Source: an uncultured Planococcus sp.
GTDB lineage: Bacteria; Bacillota; Bacilli; Bacillales_A; Planococcaceae
Length of the DNA: 64,000 nucleotides
Direction: 5' to 3'
Assembly (NCBI GenBank): GCA_947493585.1
Contig: CANLRI010000001.1
Location: 1,054,001-1,118,000 of the forward strand
Shown: positions 48,093-56,741 of the stretch, piece after piece
How the letters are laid out: every line of letters starts with the position of its first letter
Position numbering within the stretch: the stretch's first letter is position 1
Notes under the pieces: generated by a model
What the model was told of the DNA's origin: nothing
Database searches by the model: none
Seen by the model: the letters and a program-made list of their open reading frames with translations, nothing else
Position numbers and translations under genes: made by a program

Positions 48093-49286
48093 ATGGGACA
48101 ACCACAAAAAGAAAATCACTTGAAAACCTTATTGGAAATTTTATTCGTGTCGACGCGTTTGGGACTCACGTCATTTGGCGGGCCCATCGCCCATTTGGGA
48201 TATTTTCATAATGAATATGTCCGCAGAAGAAAATGGATGGACGAGAAAAGCTATGCGGATTTAGTTGCTCTTGCCCAATTCTTACCGGGGCCAGCGAGCA
48301 GCCAAGTCGGCATCGGGATCGGTGTCATGCGCGGTGGGTTAATCGGGGGAATCGTCTCCTTCATCGGCTTTACCTTGCCTTCAGTGATTGCGCTTATTTT
48401 GTTTGCCTTATTGCTGCAAAGTTTCGATGTTTCAGATGCAGGCTGGATCAAAGGATTGAAAATCGTCGCGGTCGCTGTTGTTGCCCACGCCATAATGGGG
48501 ATGGCCAAAAACTTGGCGCCCGACCTTCAGCGCAAGGCGCTTGCCCTTCTGGCATTGGTCGGCACACTGTTTTGGCAGTCAGCGTTCTCGCAAGTCGGCG
48601 TTATTTTAATAGCAGCCTTGATCGGCTACTTGCTGTACAAGAACAGCGCCGAAACGACGGCAGGCCGAATGACGTTTCCTGTCACAAAAAAAGTAGGGGC
48701 CTTATGCCTGGCATTGTTCACTGCCTTTCTGGTGGCCTTGCCGATTCTGCGTGAAGTGACCGGTTCTTATTGGGTAGCGATGTTCGACAGCTTTTACCGC
48801 GCGGGCTCTTTAGTGTTTGGCGGCGGCCACGTAGTCTTGCCGCTTCTTGAGCGGGAATTCGTGCCGACTGGTTGGCTGACGGAAGAAGCCTTTCTTGCTG
48901 GATACGGTGCAACACAAGCTGTACCTGGCCCGTTGTTTACGTTCGCCGCTTATCTTGGAACCGTGATGAACGGATGGACGGGTGGATTGTTCGCTACGGC
49001 TGCCATCTTTTTACCGGCTTTTCTGTTGATTGTCGGCGTGCTGCCGTTCTGGGATGCATTGCGCACAAACCAGAAGGTCAAAGGCGCGATCATGGGCGTA
49101 AATGCGGCCGTTCTCGGTATTTTGATTTCCGCGTTCTACACGCCGATCTGGACAAGCTCGATTACACAGCCCGCGGATTTTGCGTTGGCGGCCGTTCTTT
49201 TCAGCTTGCTGGTCTATTGGAAACTTCCGCCTTGGGTCATTGTTTTATGCGGTGCGCTCGGCGGCACATTAATTGCTTGGATTTGA
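48093..49286 (+). CDS. chrA: Chromate efflux transporter ChrA (long form)
   Basis: 397 residues with about ten membrane helices in two homologous halves. Half one has Phe-Gly-Gly-Pro-Ile-Ala-His near 28-34 and Gln-Phe-Leu-Pro-Gly-Pro near 65; half two has Phe-Gly-Gly-Gly-His-Val-Val-Leu-Pro near 242-250 and Gln-Ala-Val-Pro-Gly-Pro near 274. The protein exports chromate, using proton motive force. ATG 48093 follows TAGGAGAG. A strong terminator ends the operon. Confidence 0.94.
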   Translation: MGQPQKENHLKTLLEILFVSTRLGLTSFGGPIAHLGYFHNEYVRRRKWMDEKSYADLVALAQFLPGPASSQVGIGIGVMRGGLIGGIVSFIGFTLPSVIALILFALLLQSFDVSDAGWIKGLKIVAVAVVAHAIMGMAKNLAPDLQRKALALLALVGTLFWQSAFSQVGVILIAALIGYLLYKNSAETTAGRMTFPVTKKVGALCLALFTAFLVALPILREVTGSYWVAMFDSFYRAGSLVFGGGHVVLPLLEREFVPTGWLTEEAFLAGYGATQAVPGPLFTFAAYLGTVMNGWTGGLFATAAIFLPAFLLIVGVLPFWDALRTNQKVKGAIMGVNAAVLGILISAFYTPIWTSSITQPADFALAAVLFSLLVYWKLPPWVIVLCGALGGTLIAWI

Positions 49287-49318
49287 AAAAACCCGCTGTC
49301 TCCGGACAGCGGGTTTTT
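49287..49318 (+). terminator. Intrinsic terminator after chrA
   Basis: ACCCGCTGTC pairs with GACAGCGGGT around TCCG, flanked by A and T runs. Confidence 0.9.
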
Positions 49319-49400
49319 GTATGCCTGCTGCCGTGAGCATTTTCGTACGCCTTAGGAAACTTGAGCGTTACAATAGAAAGGGTAAAGGAGTGCTTAAGAT

Positions 49401-50408
49401 ATGACACAAAAAACATTTCAGCAGATTCCTGTGGCCGTGCTCGATTTGGCGCCAGTCAATGAAGGCAGTACCACCACGGAATCATTTGCAAATAGCGTAG
49501 AACTTGCGCAGCACGTAGAGAAACTTGGGTTCAACCGCTACTGGCTGGCGGAGCATCACAATATGCCAGGTATCGGCAGTTCAGCGACTTCCGTGTTGAT
49601 CGGCCATATCGCAGGAAAAACCGATTCGATCCGCGTCGGTTCCGGCGGCGTCATGCTGCCGAACCATGCGCCGCTCGTTATTGCGGAGCAGTTCGGGACG
49701 CTTGCGTCATTGTATCCGGACCGTATCGACCTCGGACTCGGCCGTGCACCCGGCAGCGATCAGGCGACGGCTTATGCTTTGCGCCGCACGCTTCACAGCA
49801 CAGGGGATGAATTTCCCCAGCAAGTGATGGAATTGGAGAATTATTTCTCCGATAAACCGGTCGGACGGGTCAAAGCATACCCGGGAACCGGTATGGACAT
49901 TCCGATCTGGTTGCTCGGTTCGAGTGGATTCAGCGCACAACTTGCAGCGCAAAAAGGCTTGCCGTTTTCATTCGCCAGCCATTTTGCACCGGACTTCACG
50001 ATGCAGGCGCTGCAATTGTACCATCAGAATTTCAAGCCATCCGCGAGCCTCGACAGCCCGTATGCAATGGTGGGGGTGTCACTTATTGTAGCGGATACGC
50101 AGGAGCGTGCAGAATGGCTCGCTACCTCTTCGCAGCAGCAAATGTTTGCGTTGATGAAAGGCGAACCGACGACGTTCCAGCCGCCAATTGACGATTTGGG
50201 CTCGGTATGGACACCGCGAGAGATTGTCATGTTCCGTGATAAGCTGAAATCCGAATCGATGATTGTCGGTACGCCGGAAGTGGTGCGCGAAAAACTCGCG
50301 GCCTTTGTCTCAAAAACCCGCGCCAATGAAGTTATCGTCAATTCACCGATTTTTTATCAGGAAGACCGCCTGCATTCTTATTCGCTGCTTGCGGACATGA
50401 TGGAATAA
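49401..50408 (+). CDS. LLM class flavin-dependent oxidoreductase (luciferase-like)
   Basis: 335 residues, TIM-barrel of the bacterial luciferase family without the non-conserved insertion. Visible are Tyr-Trp-Leu-Ala-Glu-His-His-Asn near 48-55, [11 protein letters not shown] near 79-89, and [10 protein letters not shown] near 110-119. The group (MsnO8/YwcH-like) uses FMN supplied by a reductase; natural substrates are mostly unknown. ATG 49401 has AAAGGAG upstream. Monocistronic between two terminators. Confidence 0.92.
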   Translation: MTQKTFQQIPVAVLDLAPVNEGSTTTESFANSVELAQHVEKLGFNRYWLAEHHNMPGIGSSATSVLIGHIAGKTDSIRVGSGGVMLPNHAPLVIAEQFGTLASLYPDRIDLGLGRAPGSDQATAYALRRTLHSTGDEFPQQVMELENYFSDKPVGRVKAYPGTGMDIPIWLLGSSGFSAQLAAQKGLPFSFASHFAPDFTMQALQLYHQNFKPSASLDSPYAMVGVSLIVADTQERAEWLATSSQQQMFALMKGEPTTFQPPIDDLGSVWTPREIVMFRDKLKSESMIVGTPEVVREKLAAFVSKTRANEVIVNSPIFYQEDRLHSYSLLADMME

Positions 50409-50409
50409 A

Positions 50410-50441
50410 GAAAGCACCAGCTTTGAGCTGGTGCTTTTTTC
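50410..50441. terminator. Terminator between convergent LLM gene and repeat-protein gene
   Basis: AAAGCACCAGC and GCTGGTGCTTT form an 11-bp stem with flanking A and T runs, so it can act in both directions. Confidence 0.88.
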
Positions 50442-50480
50442 AATCGAAAATCCCCCCTCCATATAAGGAGAGGGAAGCTA

Positions 50481-50753
50481 TCAATGAAGGTCTTGGGATT
50501 TGGTCTCGTTGTGCTTCATGATTTGCATTTCGATGTCTTCGTCGTTTCGTGCATAGTCTGGGCCGCCTTCGCCAATCATGTTCAAGATTGAATCGAATTC
50601 TTCAGCGAGCCAATCCCTCAATTCCTTCGGTTCCATGTCTTCGTCGATTCTTGCGTAGTCCGGGCCGCCTTCGCCAATCATGTTCAAAATCGCATTAAAC
50701 TCTTCATCGAGCCGCAATTCGACTTCTTTCCGTTCCACCCATTTGCGTTCCAT
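50481..50753 (-). CDS. Small protein made of two tandem 34-residue repeats
   Basis: 90 residues. Residues 17-40 and 51-74 repeat almost exactly: Glu-Glu-Phe-(Asn/Asp)-(Ala/Ser)-Ile-Leu-Asn-Met-Ile-Gly-Glu-Gly-Gly-Pro-Asp-Tyr-Ala-Arg, then x-Asp-Glu-Asp. The period is 34 residues and the DNA of the two copies is also similar, so a recent internal duplication is likely. The protein is acidic, without a membrane segment. I do not recognise a family; the Ile-Gly-Glu-Gly-Gly-Pro-Asp-Tyr-Ala-Arg core might be a binding motif. ATG 50753 follows AAGGAGG by 6-7 nt, a strong ribosome site. Confidence 0.7.
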   Translation of the reverse strand: MERKWVERKEVELRLDEEFNAILNMIGEGGPDYARIDEDMEPKELRDWLAEEFDSILNMIGEGGPDYARNDEDIEMQIMKHNETKSQDLH

Positions 50754-50913
50754 GACATTATCCTCCTTCTGTTAAAATCGCAAGAACGACGGCCACTCTC
50801 TATTTTCACTTTCCATTATACAGATTATTCTGTCTTTTTAATATTAATTTGACTTAAAGGACTGGAACGATTTTTGCCGAATGAAACCATTAACAAGAAG
50901 GGATGTGACAAGA

Positions 50914-51684
50914 GTGGAAAACGCGATAAAGCAATTGATTGGCGAGTGTTGTGGCTGTGTTAGTGTGTCAGTGAACTCTCGGCCAGGAGGTCGCATCTGC
51001 ATCGATAGCGAGTCCCAGATGCAGGCAGCGAGTACGATCAAACTGGCATTACTATTCGAAGCGTGCAGACAAATCGGAAACGGTACGTTATCGGGGAGCC
51101 AGAGAATTGCATTTGAAAGTACGGCGACCGGCGGAGCCGGCATAATGGACCATCTCGAATCCCTTAACGAGTTGAACTTGTGGGACGTATTAACTTTAAT
51201 GATCATCGTTTCCGATAATGCCGCCTCCAATGTGGTGCTGGACTTGCTTGGAAAAGAAAATATCAATAAAGCATGCTGCGATCTCGGGATGAAGAGAACA
51301 GCCGTCGAACGCCATTTCATGGATTTCAACGCGGCTGAAAAAGGATTCGACAACCGGACCAGTGCCAGCGATATGGTTCGGTTAATGGAAGCGTTCGCTG
51401 TACCTGGCGTATTGCCGGAGCGTGAACGAAGACGCGCCTTAGATATTTTGGGCAAGCAGCAAAGCCGTAAGCTGACAGCGGCGATCGAAGAAGAGGAAGT
51501 TCAGTTTTACGGAAAAGCCGGTGAACTCGCGGGTTTGCAGGCGGATGTCGGGATGTTTAAGCAAGGCGAAAATTTCACCATCGCTGCAGTTTTTGTGGAA
51601 GGGGCGGATCATCCGCTCGCTGCCCATCAGATGATTGCGAAGGTCGGGCTGTTGATCCATCAGCATATGACACTTAAGGTTTAA
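50914..51684 (+). CDS. Class A beta-lactamase-fold serine hydrolase without signal peptide
   Basis: 256 residues from GTG 50914 (AGAAGGG about 11 nt upstream; ATG 50881 has no ribosome site). The active-site motifs are Ser40-Thr-Ile-Lys43 (SxxK) and Ser100-Asp-Asn102 (SDN); the third box reads Lys-Ala-Gly instead of Lys-Thr-Gly. There is no secretion signal, so it should stay in the cytoplasm, which argues against a classical beta-lactamase role. Three Cys lie near the N-terminus (Glu-Cys-Cys-Gly-Cys). It may be an esterase or peptidase of this fold. No beta-lactam regulator genes are near. Confidence 0.8.
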   Translation: MENAIKQLIGECCGCVSVSVNSRPGGRICIDSESQMQAASTIKLALLFEACRQIGNGTLSGSQRIAFESTATGGAGIMDHLESLNELNLWDVLTLMIIVSDNAASNVVLDLLGKENINKACCDLGMKRTAVERHFMDFNAAEKGFDNRTSASDMVRLMEAFAVPGVLPERERRRALDILGKQQSRKLTAAIEEEEVQFYGKAGELAGLQADVGMFKQGENFTIAAVFVEGADHPLAAHQMIAKVGLLIHQHMTLKV

Positions 51685-51693
51685 TCCTATAAA

Positions 51694-51726
51694 AATCCCC
51701 CTGGCGAACTTCCGGCCAGGGGGATT
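51694..51726 (-). terminator. Terminator of the leftward membrane-protein gene
   Basis: TCCCCCTGGC and GCCAGGGGGA form the stem; the run of T lies on the minus-strand side (AAAAA at 51690-51694 on plus), so it mainly ends the minus-strand gene. Confidence 0.75.
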
Positions 51727-51731
51727 CAGGC

Positions 51732-52601
51732 TTATTCAGCTAAATACTGTTGCATCGATTCAAAAAAGCGTGAAGATGTCTGCTCGAACCATTCAGCGTA
51801 CGCCGATTCAGGATCTTCTGGAATGGTATAGGCAAGCTCGGTCCGCAAATCATCCGTCATGGCCATCTTTTGACGCGGCCCATCCGGCGTCAGCCAATTG
51901 AATTGTGCGCGGCGATTGGCGTTGGCAAATTGGATCCAGTCGGTTTCGGTTTCCGGTGAGTCGAACAGTGCTTCACTTGAAATGAGCATCCAGCTTTCGC
52001 TTTGGTGTTTCGGCGGGAGCCATAAGCTCTTTTCCAGTACGCCTTCTTCAACAGGGAAATCGTAGATCTCATGGCGCAATTCCTGTACGCGTTCACCGTT
52101 TCCGAGCGACAAGCCGCGCGAAACGTAGATATTGCCTTGCAGCGTTTCGGTATCTGCGCTGCGAATGACGCCAAACGGATTGCGCGTCGCATCGGTGCCG
52201 TAAGTTTCTTCCTCTTGTTGCAGCATGGCGTCTTCATTCCAGCGTGTAACCATGGCATCTTCCACACCATCACGGTTCATCGAAAACGAAAACGGCATCC
52301 AGCCGGTGTTGTCGACTTTGTCGAAGAGCAAAATATCTCCGTTCGGCAAAGTTTCTTCCGTAATGGACAGTGAACCGATCGACAAGGTCAGGAAGGTCAG
52401 TGGATAGATGTCAGTGGTGACAGTTCCATCGGTTTCCGTTTGTACTTCACCGAGCGTGACAAAGGTCGGCTTGTCGATGCTAAGTTCGACATCTTCATGT
52501 GTATAAAGGGTTTCCTCATTTTTCAAAAACATCACCGCTGTAAAAATGATGAGCGCCATGAAAAACAAAGTAATGATCAATATGACAAGCTTTCTAAACA
52601 A
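51732..52601 (-). CDS. Membrane-anchored protein of unknown function
   Basis: 289 residues. One N-terminal membrane helix (about 4-26) leads to a long extracellular, beta-rich part with many acidic residues and no cysteine or recognisable catalytic motif. The start is ambiguous: TTG 52601 is 5-6 nt after GAGGTGG, while GTG 52610 overlaps that site. No family recognised. It stands alone on the minus strand upstream of the ABC importer operon's end, separated by about 100 nt. Confidence 0.65.
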   Translation of the reverse strand: MFRKLVILIITLFFMALIIFTAVMFLKNEETLYTHEDVELSIDKPTFVTLGEVQTETDGTVTTDIYPLTFLTLSIGSLSITEETLPNGDILLFDKVDNTGWMPFSFSMNRDGVEDAMVTRWNEDAMLQQEEETYGTDATRNPFGVIRSADTETLQGNIYVSRGLSLGNGERVQELRHEIYDFPVEEGVLEKSLWLPPKHQSESWMLISSEALFDSPETETDWIQFANANRRAQFNWLTPDGPRQKMAMTDDLRTELAYTIPEDPESAYAEWFEQTSSRFFESMQQYLAE

Positions 52602-52703
52602 AATTCCCACCTCAAATTTCGGGTATTTCCTGCACTACCGATTATAGCACGGGGAAAGGCCAAAAATGGGCGGGAGTTTTGAGCATCACATGAACGTTTT
52701 CGG

Positions 52704-53426
52704 TTATAGCACTTTATCAAGGAAATCACGTGCGCGTTCGCTTGTAGGATGTTTGAAAAAGCTTTCCGGTTCGCCTTCTTCGACGAGGACGCCGTGATCC
52801 AGAAATAGGACACGGTCTGCGACTTCACGGGCAAAGCCCATCTCGTGCGTGACGACGAGCATCGTCATGCCGGATTTCGCGAGATCTTTCATGACTTCGA
52901 GCACTTCTTTGACCATTTCTGGATCGAGCGCGGAAGTGGGCTCATCGAATAGCATGAGTTCCGGTTCCATGGCGAGTGCACGGGCGATGGCGACGCGCTG
53001 CTTTTGGCCGCCGGATAAGCTGTTCGGATAGGCATCGGCTTTTTGCGCCAAGCCGACGCGCTCGAGCAATTGGTGCGCCTTTTCTTCAGCGTCGTATTTT
53101 TTGACGCCTTTCGCTTTCATCGGGGCGTACATCAAATTCTCCCGAACCGTCATATGGGGGAACAGGTGGAAATGCTGGAACACCATGCCGATTTGCTGGC
53201 GGATTTTATGAATCTCTTTTTTGGAGGAGGTCAAGTTTTTGCCGTTAATTTCAATGGTTCCTGAGCTGGGCGTCTCCAGCAAATTCAAACAGCGCAGGAA
53301 AGTCGATTTGCCCGAACCGGACGGGCCGATGATCGCGACCACTTCGCCTTTTTGGATGCTGGTTGTAATATCGCTCAATACGAGATTGTTCCCGAATTTT
53401 TTCGATAAGGCTTGTACATCAATCAC
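52704..53426 (-). CDS. Polar amino acid ABC transporter, ATPase subunit
   Basis: 240 residues. Walker A Gly-Pro-Ser-Gly-Ser-Gly-Lys-Ser-Thr near 35-43, Q loop, signature Leu-Ser-Gly-Gly-Gln-Lys-Gln-Arg near 137, Walker B Leu-Met-Leu-Phe-Asp-Glu-Pro-Thr near 157, and switch His in Val-Thr-His-Glu-Met. Close to GlnQ/ArtM/TcyC-type subunits (HisP family). It overlaps the permease gene by 8 nt and is the last gene of a three-gene operon (binding protein, permease, ATPase). The amino acid transported cannot be told from this subunit. Confidence 0.94.
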   Translation of the reverse strand: MIDVQALSKKFGNNLVLSDITTSIQKGEVVAIIGPSGSGKSTFLRCLNLLETPSSGTIEINGKNLTSSKKEIHKIRQQIGMVFQHFHLFPHMTVRENLMYAPMKAKGVKKYDAEEKAHQLLERVGLAQKADAYPNSLSGGQKQRVAIARALAMEPELMLFDEPTSALDPEMVKEVLEVMKDLAKSGMTMLVVTHEMGFAREVADRVLFLDHGVLVEEGEPESFFKHPTSERARDFLDKVL

Positions 53427-54078
53427 TAAGCTTCAATCTCCTTTCGACCATGCGCCCAATGACTGTAAGTCCCATAACCAGGCACCAGTAGATCAGGCCA
53501 ACAAACAATAGCGGTTCAAAGTTGCGGAACAAGTCCGCCCCGACCACTTGGGCGCGGCGCATCAAGTCCAGGTAGCCGATCGTCGAAACGATGGCGGATT
53601 CTTTCGTCAAAGTGATGAATTCGTTCATCAAGGCAGGCAAGATGTTCTTTAATGCTTGCGGCAAAATAATGTCTTTCATCATAGCGCTGTAAGGGACGCC
53701 AAGAGCCTGTGCTGCTTCTAGCTGGCCTTTGTCGACTGCCTGGATGCCGGCGCGGATGATTTCCGAAATATAAGCGGAGGAATTCAAGCCGAACGCGAGA
53801 ATCGCAGATAGAAACGGCGAGATGTCATAGCCGGTCAATTGCGGAATCGAATAATATATGATCATCAGCTGTAAAATTAGCGGCGTGCCGCGGAAAATCG
53901 ACGTATAGGCATCGGCGAACCATCTCAGCGGTTTTACCGATCCGATTTTAAACAGTGCCAGTAAGGTTCCAAGAATGGAGCCTAGAATGATCGCGAAAAA
54001 GACGAATTTTAAAGTCACCCAAATCCCTTCAAGCATGAAAGGGATATACGGGACGATTTGTGAAAAATCAAGATTCAT
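53419..54078 (-). CDS. Polar amino acid ABC transporter, permease subunit
   Basis: 219 residues with five membrane helices and the EAA loop ([10 protein letters not shown] near 120-129) that contacts the ATPase. The N-terminal Gly-Ile-Trp-Val-Thr-Leu-Lys helix is typical of the His/Glu/Gln/Arg permease family. A single permease gene suggests a homodimer. ATG 54078 lies about 30 nt after the binding-protein stop, with AAAGAGTTGG nearby as a weak ribosome site. Operon with the genes on both sides. Confidence 0.94.
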   Translation of the reverse strand: MNLDFSQIVPYIPFMLEGIWVTLKFVFFAIILGSILGTLLALFKIGSVKPLRWFADAYTSIFRGTPLILQLMIIYYSIPQLTGYDISPFLSAILAFGLNSSAYISEIIRAGIQAVDKGQLEAAQALGVPYSAMMKDIILPQALKNILPALMNEFITLTKESAIVSTIGYLDLMRRAQVVGADLFRNFEPLLFVGLIYWCLVMGLTVIGRMVERRLKLSD

Positions 54079-54110
54079 AACAGTTCCAACTCTTTTCTAA
54101 AGGCGAATTT

Positions 54111-54881
54111 TTACTGCTCGTCTGTGAGCCATTTTTCTTTCAGTTCATCGAGCTTTCCGCTCTCTTCCATTTCAGCGAGGACAGCATTAACTTCTTCCAC
54201 CAAATCGCTGCCTTTCGGGAAAGCTACCGCCATGCCAGGGGAAGCGGTCGTCGGGTCATCGAATGCATCCAAACCTTGAGCTTCGATGTAACCAAGTGCG
54301 ACTTGCTTGTCCATATAAGCGGCATCGATACGACCGGACAGAATTTCTTGGATCAATGCGCCGGAATCATCAAGCGCCTTCAGTTCGAAATCGATCGCTT
54401 CATCCTCAATGATGCTCTTTGCGCCTTCTTCCTGTATCGTTCCGAGTTGTACACCAACTGTCAATCCTTCCAGATCTTCAAGCGTTTCAAGGCCTGAGCC
54501 TTTTGCGGAAACAAACATTTCACCAGAATGGTTGTATTCCGTCGAGAAATCGACGTTTTCTTTGCGGGCATCCGTCGCGGACATGCCTGCCAACACCAGA
54601 TCGACACGGTCATTTTGCAAAGCGCCGATCAAACCGTCAAATTTCATGTCAGTGATTTTCAGTTCAACGCCCAGTTCATCTGCGATATAATTAGCAAGGT
54701 CGATGTCAAAACCGACAATGTCACCTTGTGGGTTGCGTGATTCAAAAGGAGCGAACTCAGCGGATGTGCCCATTTCCAATACCTCTTTTTGTTCTGCAGC
54801 TCCAGTGTCTGTGTCTTTTTGTCCGCAAGCTGTCAAAAGAAGTGCTGAAACGCCGCCTGCAAGTAAATATGTTTTTTTCAT
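54111..54881 (-). CDS. Amino acid ABC transporter substrate-binding lipoprotein
   Basis: 256 residues from ATG 54881 (GGAGGG 8 nt upstream; the longer frame from 54962 lacks a ribosome site). Signal peptide with lipobox Leu-Thr-Ala-Cys near 16-19, then a family 3 solute-binding domain: Phe-Ala-Pro-Phe-Glu near 45, Val-Gly-Phe-Asp-Ile-Asp-Leu near 58, Gly-Leu-Ile-Gly-Ala-Leu near 83 and Ala-Gly-Met-Ser-Ala near 96, the amino-acid pocket region. First gene of the importer operon. Substrate probably a polar amino acid such as Arg, Gln or Cys. Confidence 0.93.
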   Translation of the reverse strand: MKKTYLLAGGVSALLLTACGQKDTDTGAAEQKEVLEMGTSAEFAPFESRNPQGDIVGFDIDLANYIADELGVELKITDMKFDGLIGALQNDRVDLVLAGMSATDARKENVDFSTEYNHSGEMFVSAKGSGLETLEDLEGLTVGVQLGTIQEEGAKSIIEDEAIDFELKALDDSGALIQEILSGRIDAAYMDKQVALGYIEAQGLDAFDDPTTASPGMAVAFPKGSDLVEEVNAVLAEMEESGKLDELKEKWLTDEQ

Positions 54882-55014
54882 AATAATTCCCTCCGTTGTA
54901 TGTTTATTCGATAGAATGAATTTTAACACGGTGAGGCGATAAGAGAAAGAGTTTTTATGCATTTATATGAATATTTATTAATTCAGATAGTTCAGAAAAT
55001 AGGAGTGTGAACAG

Positions 55015-55626
55015 ATGAAAACTTTGCTATTGACGGGATTTGAACCTTTTTTGGATTACACATTAAACCCGACGATGAGAATTGCGGAGAAATTGGACGC
55101 CGAACAGATTGGGGGATACCGTATCATCAGCCGAATCTTGCCGGTGGATTTTAACCAGTCAGGCGATTTGATCTTGCAATGGATCGATGAGCTGAACCCC
55201 GATGCGGTTGTTTCTTTAGGGCTCGCTGCTGGCCGTTACAAAATCACGCCGGAGCGTGTCGCGTTAAACGTCAAGGATGGCGATGTGGATAATGAAGGCT
55301 ATCAGCCGGTCGATGAACCGATTTCTGCACAAGGGCCTGATGCGTATCTCTCGACCTTGCCAGTACGCAAGATGACACAAGCTTTGCTTCAAGCAGGGCT
55401 ACCGGCGGAAATTTCCAATACAGCTGGTGCATATCTATGCAACAATATTATGTATGAAGGGCTTCATTACGCCTCTATGAACAAGCCGGGGATGCTGTCA
55501 GGCTTTATCCATATTCCGGCAGACCATCAGCTGGCGATTGAACACGGAAAGTTGCCAAGCTGGTCGCATGAAGATTTATTGCGCGGTGTGCGGGTTTGCT
55601 TGGAAACGATGGCTGAAGAAGGATAA
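55015..55626 (+). CDS. pcp: Pyroglutamyl-peptidase I
   Basis: 203 residues. The catalytic triad is visible at Glu80 (Ile-Thr-Pro-Glu-Arg), Cys142 (Ala-Tyr-Leu-Cys-Asn) and His166 (Phe-Ile-His-Ile-Pro). The start Leu-Leu-Thr-Gly-Phe-Glu-Pro-Phe is the family mark. It removes N-terminal pyroglutamate from peptides in the cytoplasm. ATG 55015 has GGAGTG upstream. It is divergent from the amino-acid importer. The Gly-Leu-Ala-Ala-Gly-Arg loop has Ala where Gly is common, a mild change. Confidence 0.94.
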   Translation: MKTLLLTGFEPFLDYTLNPTMRIAEKLDAEQIGGYRIISRILPVDFNQSGDLILQWIDELNPDAVVSLGLAAGRYKITPERVALNVKDGDVDNEGYQPVDEPISAQGPDAYLSTLPVRKMTQALLQAGLPAEISNTAGAYLCNNIMYEGLHYASMNKPGMLSGFIHIPADHQLAIEHGKLPSWSHEDLLRGVRVCLETMAEEG

Positions 55627-55636
55627 TGAAACTTGG

Positions 55637-55666
55637 AAAGACGGGGCTTTGAAGCTCTGTCTTTTT
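55637..55666 (+). terminator. Intrinsic terminator after pcp
   Basis: AAAGACGGGGCTT and AAGCTCTGTCTTT pair with wobble positions around TGA, followed by T. Confidence 0.72.
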
Positions 55667-55795
55667 ATTGTGCTCAGAAACAGTTGAGAAAGGAATTCGC
55701 AGCAAAAGAGTGAATATTCTTATTGAATACAATGGCATTTCTTGTGAATTGCAGTAGGATAGATTTAACAGGATATTTAGAAAAAGGGGTGCCTT

Positions 55796-56728
55796 ATGCT
55801 TGAAACGGATAAACTGACCAAACAGTTCAAAGACGTCATCGCAGTTGACGATGTGAGCCTAGTGCTCATGCGAGGAGAATCGGTTGGGTTATTGGGGCCG
55901 AATGGGGCTGGCAAATCTACGGCAATTGCCATGATTTCCACATTGATGAAACCAAGCTCAGGCGATGTCCGGCTTAACGGCAAAAGCGTGTTGAAAAAGC
56001 CGGATGACATGCGCCGTGTGCTTGGTGTCGTTCCTCAAAAAATCGCTTTGTATGAAGAGTTGAGCGCTTACGAAAACTTGAAGTTTTTCGGCCGGCTGTA
56101 TGGCTTGTCAGGAAATAAACTCGAACAACGCATCGAGTATGTACTGGAACTCGTCGGTTTGGCAGACCGGAAAAAAGAGCTGGTCAAAAATTATTCAGGA
56201 GGCATGCAGCGGAGAGTCAATCTGGCGGCAGCGATGATGCACGAACCCGAAGTGCTTATTATGGATGAACCGACTGTTGGCATCGACCCGCAATCTCGCA
56301 ATCATTTATTAGAGACAATCCGTAAGCTGAACCGGGACGAAGGGATGACGGTTCTGTACACGAGCCATTACATGGAGGAAGTCGAAAAGCTCTGCGACCG
56401 GGTTTACATTATGGACCACGGCAAAGTCATCGCGGAAGGAACGAAAGAAGAACTGAAAGCGATTTTGTCGGATCAGGAAACGGTACTGATCGAGTTTGAC
56501 CAAAATTATCCAGAGCTTTTCATAAAACTCAGCGAAATAGAGGGAGTGCAACATTCAACAATCGAGGAGCAAAGCTTGAAGTTGATCATCCCGAGAGGCA
56601 CTAGAATGCTTGCGGCTTTATTCCACGAAGCAGAGCGATACGGTGCGCAAGTAATCAATGTCAATGTCCAGACGCCGACACTAGAAGATGTCTTCTTGCG
56701 TTTGACCGGGCGGAAATTAAGAGACTAG
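55796..56728 (+). CDS. ABC-2 type exporter, ATPase subunit
   Basis: 310 residues. Walker A Gly-Pro-Asn-Gly-Ala-Gly-Lys-Ser-Thr near 34-42, signature Tyr-Ser-Gly-Gly-Met-Gln-Arg-Arg near 137, Walker B Leu-Ile-Met-Asp-Glu-Pro-Thr near 157, then a DrrA-like C-terminal domain. It is followed after 13 nt by two ABC-2 permease genes, so this is a three-gene exporter of the daunorubicin/linearmycin-resistance type. ATG 55796 follows AAGGGG. The exported compound (antibiotic, lipid or signal) is unknown. Confidence 0.93.
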   Translation: MLETDKLTKQFKDVIAVDDVSLVLMRGESVGLLGPNGAGKSTAIAMISTLMKPSSGDVRLNGKSVLKKPDDMRRVLGVVPQKIALYEELSAYENLKFFGRLYGLSGNKLEQRIEYVLELVGLADRKKELVKNYSGGMQRRVNLAAAMMHEPEVLIMDEPTVGIDPQSRNHLLETIRKLNRDEGMTVLYTSHYMEEVEKLCDRVYIMDHGKVIAEGTKEELKAILSDQETVLIEFDQNYPELFIKLSEIEGVQHSTIEEQSLKLIIPRGTRMLAALFHEAERYGAQVINVNVQTPTLEDVFLRLTGRKLRD

Positions 56729-56741
56729 GGAGGGGAGCTTT

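Noticed and set aside
50881..50913. Longer N-terminus for the beta-lactamase-fold protein from ATG 50881
   Set aside because: No ribosome site in front of it; the extra residues are basic and polar, not a signal peptide.
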